From a virus, in the IMG/VR virus record IMGVR_UViG_3300033148_003863, positions 1 through 45,399 of that record: 45,399 nucleotides of DNA; one strand, 5' to 3'. Each line of letters opens with the position of its first letter. Within the stretch, counting starts at the first letter, position 1. The notes below the pieces were generated by a model that ran no database searches, was not told where the DNA came from, and saw only the letters and a list, made by a program, of their open reading frames with translations. A program made the translations under genes and the position numbers. Shown piece by piece: positions 39,177-45,399 of the stretch.

Positions 39177-39209
39177 GTCCGTTATCGTTTCACTAATAGG
39201 AGATATTAC

Positions 39210-39440
39210 ATGAAAATATTAGAAACACTTTGGTTTACAGAATTTGGATCAAAAGCACCGATAGGTATTATCCTTGGAAAAGACTCAGTAACGGGAGAAC
39301 CAAAGGCTTATATTGGAACAGGTCTAGGCCACGATCTAGATGCAGATGAACAACTTATTCTCGGACACGGAGCAAAACTTTATCCTGATGCGGTTCACGC
39401 AATCGCTACCTGTTTTGGACTTACCGATGCCACTCAGTAA
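39210..39440 (+). CDS. Small hypothetical early protein (76 aa)
   Basis: No family recognised. A short beta/alpha protein ('WFTEFGSKAPIGIILGKD' followed by 'AYIGTGLGHDLDADEQLI'). AGGAGA lies about nine bases ahead of ATG 39210, just after the promoter at 39148. It overlaps the next gene by 14 bases. Confidence 0.6.
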   Translation: MKILETLWFTEFGSKAPIGIILGKDSVTGEPKAYIGTGLGHDLDADEQLILGHGAKLYPDAVHAIATCFGLTDATQ

Positions 39441-39909
39441 AAGTATCGCTTCATATCCCTATTCATTCTTTGAACTCACCGATACGCTTAGTGAATTACG
39501 TGAGTCGATCTCGCTCACCTTTGTGACACCACTTGAGGCGCGTCAATTTCGGCAGCAATTATACGGTTTCGCTGGGGCACTGGAGAAACTGGGACAGGAA
39601 GGAGATGATACCATGATGGGGAAGGCTCGCGTTATCCGTTCCGTTGAGGTTCGTATGTCAGGATCAGTGCTCACCTTCGTATCCCGTTTCGATTCAGTGT
39701 ACGCGAAGGCAGCTACACGATTAGCGCAGATGATCCGGAATTCAAACTCCGACACAGACACCGATACCGTGACCGATACCGTGCCCGTTACCGATACTAA
39801 AGCGGACACAAACCCTCCGGATGAAATGCAATCCGTATTGGATCAGTTAGGCTACACCACCAGTCCCGTTACCGTCACTGTTGATGATGATACTGAAAAA
39901 AAGAATTGA
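39427..39909 (+). CDS. Hypothetical early protein with Asp/Thr repeat (160 aa)
   Basis: The first 100 residues look folded, with two helices (TDTLSELRES, EARQFRQQLYGFAGALEKL) and strands. The tail contains a repeated S/T-D-T-D-T pattern (about 104-124) encoded by a tandem repeat, then an acidic end. The start ATG 39427 overlaps the previous gene by 14 bases and has a weak ribosome site, so coupling is likely; longer upstream starts in this frame overlap even more and are less likely. Function unknown. Confidence 0.6.
   Translation: MPLSKSIASYPYSFFELTDTLSELRESISLTFVTPLEARQFRQQLYGFAGALEKLGQEGDDTMMGKARVIRSVEVRMSGSVLTFVSRFDSVYAKAATRLAQMIRNSNSDTDTDTVTDTVPVTDTKADTNPPDEMQSVLDQLGYTTSPVTVTVDDDTEKKN
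39760..39783 (+). repeat. Tandem 12-bp coding repeat
   Basis: Two exact copies of ACCGATACCGTG in tandem, encoding a T-D-T-V repeat in the gene at 39427. A third, diverged copy follows. Confidence 0.7.
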
Positions 39910-39934
39910 CAACTCACATTCATTGTGTTTAAAT
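39906..39934 (+). promoter_or_regulatory. Sigma70-type promoter with extended -10
   Basis: TTGACA (39906-39911, overlapping the TGA stop at 39907-39909), 17-base spacer ending TTGTGT, TTAAAT (39929-39934). A TG dinucleotide sits one base ahead of the -10 box. Confidence 0.65.
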
Positions 39935-39999
39935 GTGTTTGAATATTTCACAAACACTTACTGTTACCATTCCGGTAACGCAAATAGAGGAAAATTATT

Positions 40000-40488
40000 A
40001 TGGCGAAGAAAGCTACGAAAAAGGTAACAGAAACCGGGGTTTCAATTGACTTTGAAAACGGTGAAGCACTTGTTGTTGAACTGGAGCAATTGTCCGAAGA
40101 CATTATACGCCGACTTGCCCTTCACGGTATGAGTCAGAAACTTGGTGATTCTTATGCGGGGGCAGAAGCAGATGAAGCTTTCGGCCTCGCAAATGGTGTA
40201 GCGGAACGGCTTGTCGCAGGCGATTGGGCAGCAGTCCGTGCCTCCGGCGGTGGTGTTACTCGCGTTTCCGCCTTAGTGGAAGCCCTGGCCACCGTTACCG
40301 GACAGGAAATTGAAGCCGCCTTAGGCGTCGTGAAAGAAATGTCTGATGATCAGAAAAAGGATTTGAAAAAGCATCCTGCCATTGCTGCAGAGCTTGCCCG
40401 TATCAGTGCTGAAAAGGCAGCCGCGAAAGCAGCTAAGGCCGCGACCGCAGCTGAAGGCGCAGACCTTTCCGCAATCCCAGGCCTCTGA
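40000..40488 (+). CDS. Conserved phage protein, full-length paralogue (162 aa)
   Basis: Paralogue of the gene at 38353 with the additional beta-rich N-terminus (VSIDFENGEALVVELEQL). Shared core 'DIIRRLALHGMSQKLGDSYAG' (about 34-54), 'EALATVTGQ', 'MSDDQKKDLKKHPAIAAELARI', and an alanine/lysine-rich C-terminal helix. Family widespread in phages, function not known. AGAGGAAAA precedes ATG 40000. A terminator follows, so the gene is likely monocistronic and well expressed, as for its paralogue. Confidence 0.75.
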   Translation: MAKKATKKVTETGVSIDFENGEALVVELEQLSEDIIRRLALHGMSQKLGDSYAGAEADEAFGLANGVAERLVAGDWAAVRASGGGVTRVSALVEALATVTGQEIEAALGVVKEMSDDQKKDLKKHPAIAAELARISAEKAAAKAAKAATAAEGADLSAIPGL

Positions 40489-40581
40489 TCCGTTACACTT
40501 ACCGTAACAGAATCCTCGTAGGCGTGTAAAGGTAGTGACGCTCGTATTGGTGTAAAGCCTTGTGTTATGATTAGTGCCATT

Positions 40582-40611
40582 CCTCCCCCTATCCTTTGGG
40601 GGAGGCTTTTT
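40582..40611 (+). terminator. Strong rho-independent terminator
   Basis: CCTCCCCC (40582-40589) and GGGGGAGG (40598-40605) form a perfect eight-base stem with an eight-base loop, followed by CTTTTT. Confidence 0.9.
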
Positions 40612-40616
40612 ATTAA

Positions 40617-40645
40617 CCGGTTGGACTATTACCAATAGACCGCCC
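40617..40645. repeat. 29-bp quasi-palindromic element, copy C
   Basis: CTATT-ACC-AATAG is a perfect five-base inverted repeat, extended by GG and CC arms outside one mismatch; it is flanked by CCGG and GCCC. It matches copies A and B at 21 of 29 positions. Confidence 0.65.
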
Positions 40646-40687
40646 GGACATCACCCACCAGCCTTCCCAAATACTTTCCGTTTACTC

Positions 40688-40716
40688 TTGACATATCCGG
40701 TCGGTTATGTCATAAT
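40688..40716 (+). promoter_or_regulatory. Sigma70-type promoter for the AAA+ gene
   Basis: TTGACA (40688-40693), 17-base spacer with CGGTTATGT, CATAAT (40711-40716) with an upstream TG at the extended -10 position. The spacer closely matches that of the promoter at 38258. Confidence 0.75.
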
Positions 40717-40769
40717 GCCCCGTTACCCTTAAATATACCAATTCATTTTCATTCAGGGGATAACACACC

Positions 40770-40788
40770 GAGGTGATTGTTACACCTC
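40770..40788 (+). promoter_or_regulatory. Leader hairpin upstream of the AAA+ gene
   Basis: GAGGTG (40770-40775) and CACCTC (40783-40788) form a six-base stem with a seven-base loop, 36 bases before ATG 40824 and within the transcript from 40688. The left arm looks like a Shine-Dalgarno. It may regulate mRNA stability or translation. Confidence 0.5.
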
Positions 40789-40823
40789 TTATTCAATAAT
40801 TGTTTTATAATAAGGAACTAATT

Positions 40824-42239
40824 ATGACAGATAATGATCGCAGTATCTGGGATCACACAGACGTTACTATTAAGCGAAAGGGTACATCCATCACCCTTCC
40901 GGCACTTCCCGAAGAGATGCCAATCCCAGTCGCAATTGATGCACTTCACCGAAAACAAGCAGATGAAAGCCAAAAGATCAACTGCATTGAATATGTTAAT
41001 GCTTTCCCTCTTGACGGTGCAGTCGCCTTCATGCGAGCTATGCAGGAGATGTTCGGTTGGGCTTCACCAATACCAACACCAGGTTTTTTTGGTGATACAC
41101 CTCCAAATATGGTAGGAGTTAATGTTAGCCCTACCGAAACCGTTCAGGTTGCCTTCGGTCGCTTTAACCTCCCCGGATTATCCGGCTGGGTTCACACTCA
41201 CGCTGACGAAACACATTTCGTTATTCAGGGTGAAGTGGAAAAGCGTCACGCTCACATCATTGAAAAGTTAGCGGAACACACCCGAAAGCTTGTGGCGAAA
41301 CACAGCATCTACAAAGGTAAAGCACTGAGTTTCACCACCAACAAACAGGGTAAGTTACAATCTTCCGTCCCTCCTCAGTTCATCGAAACCGATTCCATCG
41401 ACTTAGACGAATTGATCCTGAACACTGACGTTTTGGAAATGGTTACTACCTCCGTGTTCACCCCAGTCCGTTACACCGAAAAGTGCCGTGTCGCTAAACT
41501 ACCACTGAACCGTGGTGTTTTGCTGGAAGGCCATTACGGTGTAGGTAAGACAATGATAGCCCGTTGTGCCGCAAAGGTTTGTGAGCAAAACAACTGGACA
41601 TTCATCTTACTGGACAAGGCACAGGCACTGAAAGAAGGCCTATTGTTCGCCCAGCGTTATGCTCCTGCAATGGTATTCTGTGAGGACATTGACCGCATCA
41701 CTAATGAACGTGATGATAAGGCTAACGATCTTTTGAATACTATCGACGGTATCCTCACGAAAAACAGTGAAGTTATTGCGGTTATGACCACTAACCACGT
41801 GGAAAAGATTAACCCCGCTATGCTACGTCCAGGACGTCTGGATTCAGTCATCACTATCGCACTTCCTGACAAGGATGCGGTACAGCAACTGATCCGGGTC
41901 TATGCTCGTGACATGCTTGCTGCAGATGAACCATTAACAGCAGTCGGTACAGAACTCGCGGGGCAGATTCCTGCCACCATCCGTGAAGCTGTGGAGCGTT
42001 CCAAACTCCGTGCCATTCCTAAGATCAATGGGTCAGGCCTCGTTATCACCGAGGATGATCTATTGGCGGCAGCAAAGGAAATGAAGGTACATCTCGCTTT
42101 ACTGAAACAGAAGGCAGATCCTACCGGGTTTGAACTGATCATGATGGGTCTGAATGATATTCTGAACGATACGGACACTCATGACACTGTTGATCAAATC
42201 CTTTCCCTTGCGGAAGACATCAATAGTACGGTTAACTAA
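40824..42239 (+). CDS. AAA+ ATPase, FtsH/Cdc48/Bcs1-like (471 aa)
   Basis: A typical AAA+ module: Walker A GHYGVGKT (236-243), Walker B MVFCEDIDRI (283-292), sensor 1 MTTNH (321-325), arginine finger region AMLRPGRLD (332-340). The N-terminal 220 residues are a phage-specific domain of unknown role with 'GVNVSPTETVQVAFGRFNLPG'. No protease domain is present, so it is probably an unfoldase or remodeller of a host or replication complex. The start is at ATG 40824, with AAGGAA about seven bases upstream. It is the first gene of a long early transcript. Confidence 0.8.
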   Translation: MTDNDRSIWDHTDVTIKRKGTSITLPALPEEMPIPVAIDALHRKQADESQKINCIEYVNAFPLDGAVAFMRAMQEMFGWASPIPTPGFFGDTPPNMVGVNVSPTETVQVAFGRFNLPGLSGWVHTHADETHFVIQGEVEKRHAHIIEKLAEHTRKLVAKHSIYKGKALSFTTNKQGKLQSSVPPQFIETDSIDLDELILNTDVLEMVTTSVFTPVRYTEKCRVAKLPLNRGVLLEGHYGVGKTMIARCAAKVCEQNNWTFILLDKAQALKEGLLFAQRYAPAMVFCEDIDRITNERDDKANDLLNTIDGILTKNSEVIAVMTTNHVEKINPAMLRPGRLDSVITIALPDKDAVQQLIRVYARDMLAADEPLTAVGTELAGQIPATIREAVERSKLRAIPKINGSGLVITEDDLLAAAKEMKVHLALLKQKADPTGFELIMMGLNDILNDTDTHDTVDQILSLAEDINSTVN

Positions 42240-42321
42240 CACTCGTTAGTAACTGTAACGGCCAGGGACGGCATTATTAACCCTTTACCACAACAGTAAC
42301 AGTAACAGAGAGGAAATTACA

Positions 42322-42714
42322 ATGGCTAAAGATACACAACGCACAGAAGCTAAGATTTTAGCAAAAATCCTTATAAAGATAAGAGAAACGGAAGAAGATT
42401 CTCCGACACTCCAGATGAAAATGGAGATGTTGCTCAATGAAGCCTGTTTTGCCTGTTTTGCCCACACGGATGAAACCCTTAGTGAAATACTTGGAAAGGA
42501 AGCTGAAGGTAATATGTATGTTTTTGAAGACCGCAGTTCCATCTTCCTTCACCGAAACGGAATAGGTTTACCTAGTCGTATTTCCGAAGAAGAAATGGAC
42601 GATCTCCGAAAAGCCCTCACTGAAAGTCGCGCATACCGGAAAGAACATCCAGAAGATCTTGAAGGTAAAAACTATCTAGACGAAGATAGTCCGACACACG
42701 ATTCCATTCACTAA
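42322..42714 (+). CDS. Hypothetical early protein, paralogue 1 (130 aa)
   Basis: Helical N-terminus, then a strand-rich middle 'EGNMYVFEDRSSIFLHRNG' and a helical end, finishing in -SIH. The protein at 42755 has the same length and a similar middle ('EGLIYFFDDGSCLFYHP') and also ends in -SIH, so the two are diverged duplicates. Function unknown. GAGAGGAAA precedes the start. Confidence 0.6.
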   Translation: MAKDTQRTEAKILAKILIKIRETEEDSPTLQMKMEMLLNEACFACFAHTDETLSEILGKEAEGNMYVFEDRSSIFLHRNGIGLPSRISEEEMDDLRKALTESRAYRKEHPEDLEGKNYLDEDSPTHDSIH

Positions 42715-42754
42715 CACTAACACTAATCGTAACACTGATAAAGAGGAAAGGCTA

Positions 42755-43147
42755 ATGAATAAAGCAGAACAGATAACGAAACAGATACACCTAATGCAAC
42801 CTATACTTTCACTGTTAGGTAAACCACAAATACTATGGGATATGATGAATGAAGCAGCTATTTACATCCGCCGTGTTAGGCAGGAAGAAGAGGAAGGTTT
42901 AATTTACTTCTTCGACGATGGTAGTTGTTTATTTTATCACCCTAAATACACTAAAAGAGGATTTACACTTCCAGATCATATCGTACGTCAGTTAAAGGCT
43001 GAACTTGCCAGCGGTAGTACTACGAAAAACGGAGAAGATAAACCGGATTCCGTTGTCCTTGAGGAATACGCTAAAGAACGGAACCTTGATTTCGATACAC
43101 CAGCATTACAGTTACCTAATATAGATGATACTGCATCTATACACTAG
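42755..43147 (+). CDS. Hypothetical early protein, paralogue 2 (130 aa)
   Basis: Same length and layout as the preceding gene: a helical start, a shared central 'E-x-x-Y-x-F-x-D-x-S-x-x-F-x-H' block near residues 45-66, and the -SIH end. Identity outside this block is low. AAGAGGAAA precedes ATG 42755. Function unknown. Confidence 0.6.
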   Translation: MNKAEQITKQIHLMQPILSLLGKPQILWDMMNEAAIYIRRVRQEEEEGLIYFFDDGSCLFYHPKYTKRGFTLPDHIVRQLKAELASGSTTKNGEDKPDSVVLEEYAKERNLDFDTPALQLPNIDDTASIH

Positions 43148-43191
43148 TCTTTAGCCAGACAGGGACGTCACCTTTTCTAAGGAAAATTATA

Positions 43192-43647
43192 ATGACAGCT
43201 AATCGTGACATTGTTAACCTTGACATCAACAAACTGTTCGGCGAACTATCGAAAATCGCCGAAGGGAATCGAAAGGCTAAGGCCGGGAACAAAAAGGTGA
43301 AGGGTAAAATTGACATTCATAAAAAGGTTGAACCCCGCAAACCGCTCGTCCTCCGTACCCTCTGGAAAAACGAAGCCGTTATACTTATAGTAACCCGCCT
43401 CACTTGCGCTTGTTGTGGCACGGAGTATTTAGTACCGAATCCTGAACTTCTCGTCCGTCGCACCAGCAAGGCGGTCGGTACACACTGTGTAGTAATTAAA
43501 CCGGAAGAGGATTACCGAGACCTTCCGCGACTTATTGAACACTGGGAACGAGCAATCCCTTCGTGCCAGTTATGCCATACCATTGAGGAAGCTGTTTTCG
43601 AGATGGGAAACAGTCCTTGTCAACTATCATTACTGGAGGAAAAATAA
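43192..43647 (+). CDS. Zinc-ribbon protein with basic N-terminus (151 aa)
   Basis: A basic, lysine-rich region (about 20-48) is followed by TCACCG (about 72-77) and a second cysteine pair CQLC (about 125-128), with a lone cysteine near 95. A metal-binding or DNA-binding role is likely but unproven. AAGGAAAA precedes the start. The stop TAA overlaps the next ATG (TAATG). Confidence 0.65.
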   Translation: MTANRDIVNLDINKLFGELSKIAEGNRKAKAGNKKVKGKIDIHKKVEPRKPLVLRTLWKNEAVILIVTRLTCACCGTEYLVPNPELLVRRTSKAVGTHCVVIKPEEDYRDLPRLIEHWERAIPSCQLCHTIEEAVFEMGNSPCQLSLLEEK

Positions 43648-43949
43648 TGCGAATCACTCGCACATCCATATTGTCAGGTAAAACCAGTACTCGAGACGTT
43701 AACGCAACGATGAAAGAGTTGCAGTTATACTACAAAGGAAATACACTACTACAAAACGCTTTCCCTAACACTTCCCCCGACGACCGGGAGTTCATTAAAA
43801 CCGGGATTACCCCGGAGGAATGGGATGAGACTTTCCTTGGGATTGACAGTAACGCTACCGGAAAAGACATCGACCCTATCCGTGATCCTGAGCGTGATCC
43901 CGACCTACCAAAAGGAACACTTGACGAACTGATCACCGACGGTGAGTAA
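43647..43949 (+). CDS. Conserved phage hypothetical protein (100 aa)
   Basis: Resembles a small phage family with 'SILSGKTSTRDVNATMKELQ' and 'LLQNAFPNTSPDDREFIKTGITPEEWDETF' (about 36-65). The 'FPN...REF...GITPEEWD' spacing is the recognisable part. Function unknown. The start ATG 43647 shares a base with the previous stop, and GGAGG lies six bases upstream. Confidence 0.7.
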   Translation: MRITRTSILSGKTSTRDVNATMKELQLYYKGNTLLQNAFPNTSPDDREFIKTGITPEEWDETFLGIDSNATGKDIDPIRDPERDPDLPKGTLDELITDGE

Positions 43950-44262
43950 ACGGGTCGGCGCAGTGTATACAATAACCGCTGTGACCTCCGAAGTATGGGA
44001 GGATCAGTTAGACCAACTGATAGGGTACAAGGGGAAACTGGTAGCAAACTGTTCCAGTACAACCTTCACACTGAAAATGAGGTCAGGCCCGATGTCACCG
44101 AGAACCATTACAATTGTAGGCTGTCGCCTAAAACTGGCACCGACACAGGACGAACCCTGTCACTGTCAGGCATACCCATTTCCCCACCGACTCGGGGGTG
44201 GCAAATGCTTAACCAATCCACTTAACGAAACAGAGGAGAAAGATGATGAACCCTTGGGATAA
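43942..44262 (+). CDS. Hypothetical protein with GTG start and cysteine pair (106 aa)
   Basis: A beta-rich N-terminal half and a C-terminal 'CHCQAYPFPHRLGGGKC' (about 74-90) that looks like a small metal site. The start is GTG 43942, with an eight-base overlap with the previous gene and no strong Shine-Dalgarno. The end overlaps the next gene by 20 bases. Function unknown. Confidence 0.55.
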   Translation: MSKRVGAVYTITAVTSEVWEDQLDQLIGYKGKLVANCSSTTFTLKMRSGPMSPRTITIVGCRLKLAPTQDEPCHCQAYPFPHRLGGGKCLTNPLNETEEKDDEPLG

Positions 44263-44749
44263 AGAACCAGATGAACTTAACGGAAGCTATAGTGGTTTAC
44301 TTTTACATATGCGCCGAGGCACTTTTGGTGCTTGGTGCGGCTATGTTGGTATACCGAAAGAACATCCTTGGTTTGGTAAACAGTATAGTGACAAAGTTGA
44401 AGTACCAGACAGTATCCGAAACCGGAAAATTGATACAGATCAGGTAGGAATACTAAACCTACTCTGCGCTGCCTTTTCCGAAACTGAAACCGACGAAACA
44501 CTTAGTATTGTTTTAGCTCTCGACGTTCACGGAGGCTTAACCTATGCTGAAGACCATAAACCACACCAGAAACCAGACGGCCTTTGGTGGTTTGGCTTTG
44601 ACTGTGCCCACCTAGGCGATTTTATGCCAGCATATGATGATCAGTATGGAATTCCAGAAGGCACCTACCGTACTGCAGAATACGTTAAAAAAGAATGTGA
44701 AAAACTTGCAGAACAGTTAGCAGCTTTCATGCCGGAGAAAGTATCATGA
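44243..44749 (+). CDS. Conserved phage hypothetical protein (168 aa)
   Basis: 'GAWCGYVGIPKEHPWFGKQY' (about 29-48), 'LDVHGGLTYAED' (about 93-104), 'LWWFGFDCAHLGDFMP' (about 113-128) and 'YVKKECEKLAEQL' (about 147-159) form the pattern of a widespread phage family of unknown function. Histidines, aspartates and cysteines around the motif suggest a metal site. GAGGAG lies ahead of two adjacent ATG codons (44243 and 44246); either could be the start. Confidence 0.7.
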   Translation: MMNPWDKEPDELNGSYSGLLLHMRRGTFGAWCGYVGIPKEHPWFGKQYSDKVEVPDSIRNRKIDTDQVGILNLLCAAFSETETDETLSIVLALDVHGGLTYAEDHKPHQKPDGLWWFGFDCAHLGDFMPAYDDQYGIPEGTYRTAEYVKKECEKLAEQLAAFMPEKVS

Positions 44750-44985
44750 GCAAAGCTAAATGGTGTCCTCAAGTACGCTTCCATGAAGTTAACGGAAAGG
44801 TTTTCCATAATAAACCCCCAATAAATGATACAGATTTAGGCGAGGCAAGACAGGATTCAGCTCTTTGTATCACAACCGATTGTGCCTTATGGGAACCGGG
44901 AGAGTTTAAACTTGTTACAGATAATGAAGGGCAAAGGAAAAACATAATGGTAGGCGGTCACTGCGGCCTGAGGAATAAAACATGA
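44746..44985 (+). CDS. Small cysteine-containing protein (79 aa)
   Basis: Four cysteines (WCPQ near residue 7, LCITTDC near 41-46, HCGL near 73) might bind one metal. No family recognised. The start overlaps the previous stop by four bases (ATGA). Confidence 0.6.
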   Translation: MSKAKWCPQVRFHEVNGKVFHNKPPINDTDLGEARQDSALCITTDCALWEPGEFKLVTDNEGQRKNIMVGGHCGLRNKT

Positions 44986-45200
44986 CCGAAAACAGTAAAA
45001 ACATTCTCGCCTCCATCGACACACAGACACTGGTGAAACGGCTTATCGAATATGAAATTCGACTGCAACAGCATGTCACTCACGAGCAGTTGTATACCGC
45101 TGATGGGGAATTAAACCTTCGCAACCCGTACGGAGCAATACTGTACCATGCAAGAAATCTCCGCTCCGTACTCAGTAACTTTGACTTTAAAGGAGTATGA
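44982..45200 (+). CDS. Small helical hypothetical protein (72 aa)
   Basis: Predicted helices 'TQTLVKRLIEYEIRLQQHV' and 'NPYGAILYHARNLRSVLS'. No family recognised. It overlaps the previous gene by four bases (ATGA) and ends four bases before the next start. Confidence 0.55.
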   Translation: MTENSKNILASIDTQTLVKRLIEYEIRLQQHVTHEQLYTADGELNLRNPYGAILYHARNLRSVLSNFDFKGV

Positions 45201-45203
45201 TAA

Positions 45204-45399
45204 ATGACCCGAGGCCGTAAACCACACGCTGATCCACCTACCGAGTGGAAAAATAGCATCCCGTCGTCAGTAGCACTGGAAGTAGAACTGTTACTAACCG
45301 ATCCACTGACAGGAAAACCACGACACGGTGCGCGGGGTCGACTCCTCACCAAACTGTTACGTCAGTGGTTAACCGACCAGAAACAGGAACATCAACAGG
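45204..45399 (+). CDS. Small basic protein running across the circular join (partial in window, 73 aa when joined)
   Basis: ATG 45204 has AAAGGAG about seven bases upstream. The frame runs off the end at 45399 without a stop. If the two identical ten-base ends are merged, it continues through bases 11-36 of the window and ends at TAG 34-36, overlapping the gene at 20. The product is basic (RGRKPHADPPTEW, 'HGARGRLLTKLLRQWL') with a likely helix at the end; it may bind DNA. Function unknown. Confidence 0.6.
   Translation, partial: MTRGRKPHADPPTEWKNSIPSSVALEVELLLTDPLTGKPRHGARGRLLTKLLRQWLTDQKQEHQQ
45390..45399. repeat. Terminal 10-base direct repeat (right copy)
   Basis: Identical to bases 1-10. 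See the entry at 1-10. Confidence 0.8.

Larger units (their letters stand above)
38740..39209. other. Non-coding segment of 470 bases
   Basis: No convincing gene. Contents: a rho-independent terminator (38772-38798), a diverged 29-bp-type element (38801-38827), nested inverted repeats (38893-39140) around a 26-base T tract (38979-39004), tandem 9-bp repeats (38909-38926), and the promoter at 39148. Candidate origin of replication or regulatory hub. Confidence 0.6.
40489..40823. other. Regulatory spacer of 335 bases
   Basis: No gene seen. It contains a terminator (40582-40611), the 29-bp element copy C (40617-40645), a promoter (40688-40716) and a leader hairpin (40770-40788) ahead of the AAA+ gene. 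Confidence 0.65.

Noticed and set aside
39340-39426. Upstream start (39340) for the gene at 39427
   Set aside because: It would overlap the previous gene by about 100 bases. The start at 39427 overlaps by only 14.
43942-44262. Alternative start codons for the GTG-initiated gene
   Set aside because: No nearby in-frame ATG with a ribosome site. The eight-base overlap with the previous gene favours the GTG, though the ribosome site is weak.
1-45399. tRNA genes, CRISPR arrays, insertion sequences, integrase or prophage repressor
   Set aside because: None was seen on reading both strands. This was by eye; a tRNA scan could still find a weak candidate.

Overview
The window is what I read as an essentially complete genome of a tailed phage with podovirus-like gene content, about 45.4 kb. 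Evidence: terminase small and large subunits, a roughly 635-residue portal, scaffold, major capsid protein, short-tail adaptor and nozzle-type proteins, and three large internal (ejection) virion proteins. I see no tape measure, tail tube or sheath gene, and no integrase, repressor, tRNA, CRISPR array or RNA polymerase gene. The first ten and last ten bases are identical, and the last open reading frame continues in frame through that join into the first bases. The sequence is therefore best read as circular or circularly permuted, about 45,389 unique bases. A Gram-negative host is inferred from a putative spanin pair (lipoprotein plus membrane coiled coil), an M15-type endolysin and sigma70-like promoters. 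The host and phage genus cannot be named from sequence alone, and there is no sign of lysogeny.

Layout: one divergent region at about 37.9-38.35 kb separates two transcription units that meet head-on at 11,964/11,965. Rightward (38.3 kb to the end, then 1-11,964) lie early and replication genes: small zinc-ribbon proteins, two paralogues of a conserved phage protein, an AAA+ ATPase, a Cas4/RecB-like nuclease, a Sak4-type recombinase with a DUF669-type ssDNA-binding protein, a ParB-like/DNA methyltransferase fusion, a uracil-DNA-glycosylase-like/DNA polymerase A polypeptide, and a DUF3987-type ATPase. Leftward (37,942 down to 11,965) lie packaging (terS, a PD-(D/E)XK nuclease, terL), head (portal, scaffold, capsid), a glycosyltransferase, receptor-side appendage proteins (one with a PhoD-like phosphoesterase signature, one LamG-like), the lysis cassette, tail proteins, and the ejection proteins ending with a 1726-residue zincin/PLxRFG protein.

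Most notable: (1) the family A DNA polymerase is split just before motif A by two translationally coupled genes, one a SAM methyltransferase, with no intron, intein or homing endonuclease visible; (2) a 29-bp quasi-palindromic element occurs in at least four intergenic places with 16 invariant positions; (3) a 470-bp non-coding segment holds a 26-T tract inside nested inverted repeats, a candidate replication origin; (4) a GC-rich, G-quadruplex-capable segment sits beside terS, a candidate packaging site; (5) a family of similar sigma70-like promoters drives the early units, two of which carry paralogues, one N-terminally truncated and preceded by a five-codon leader ORF. Functions of most small early genes are not recognised and are described only.
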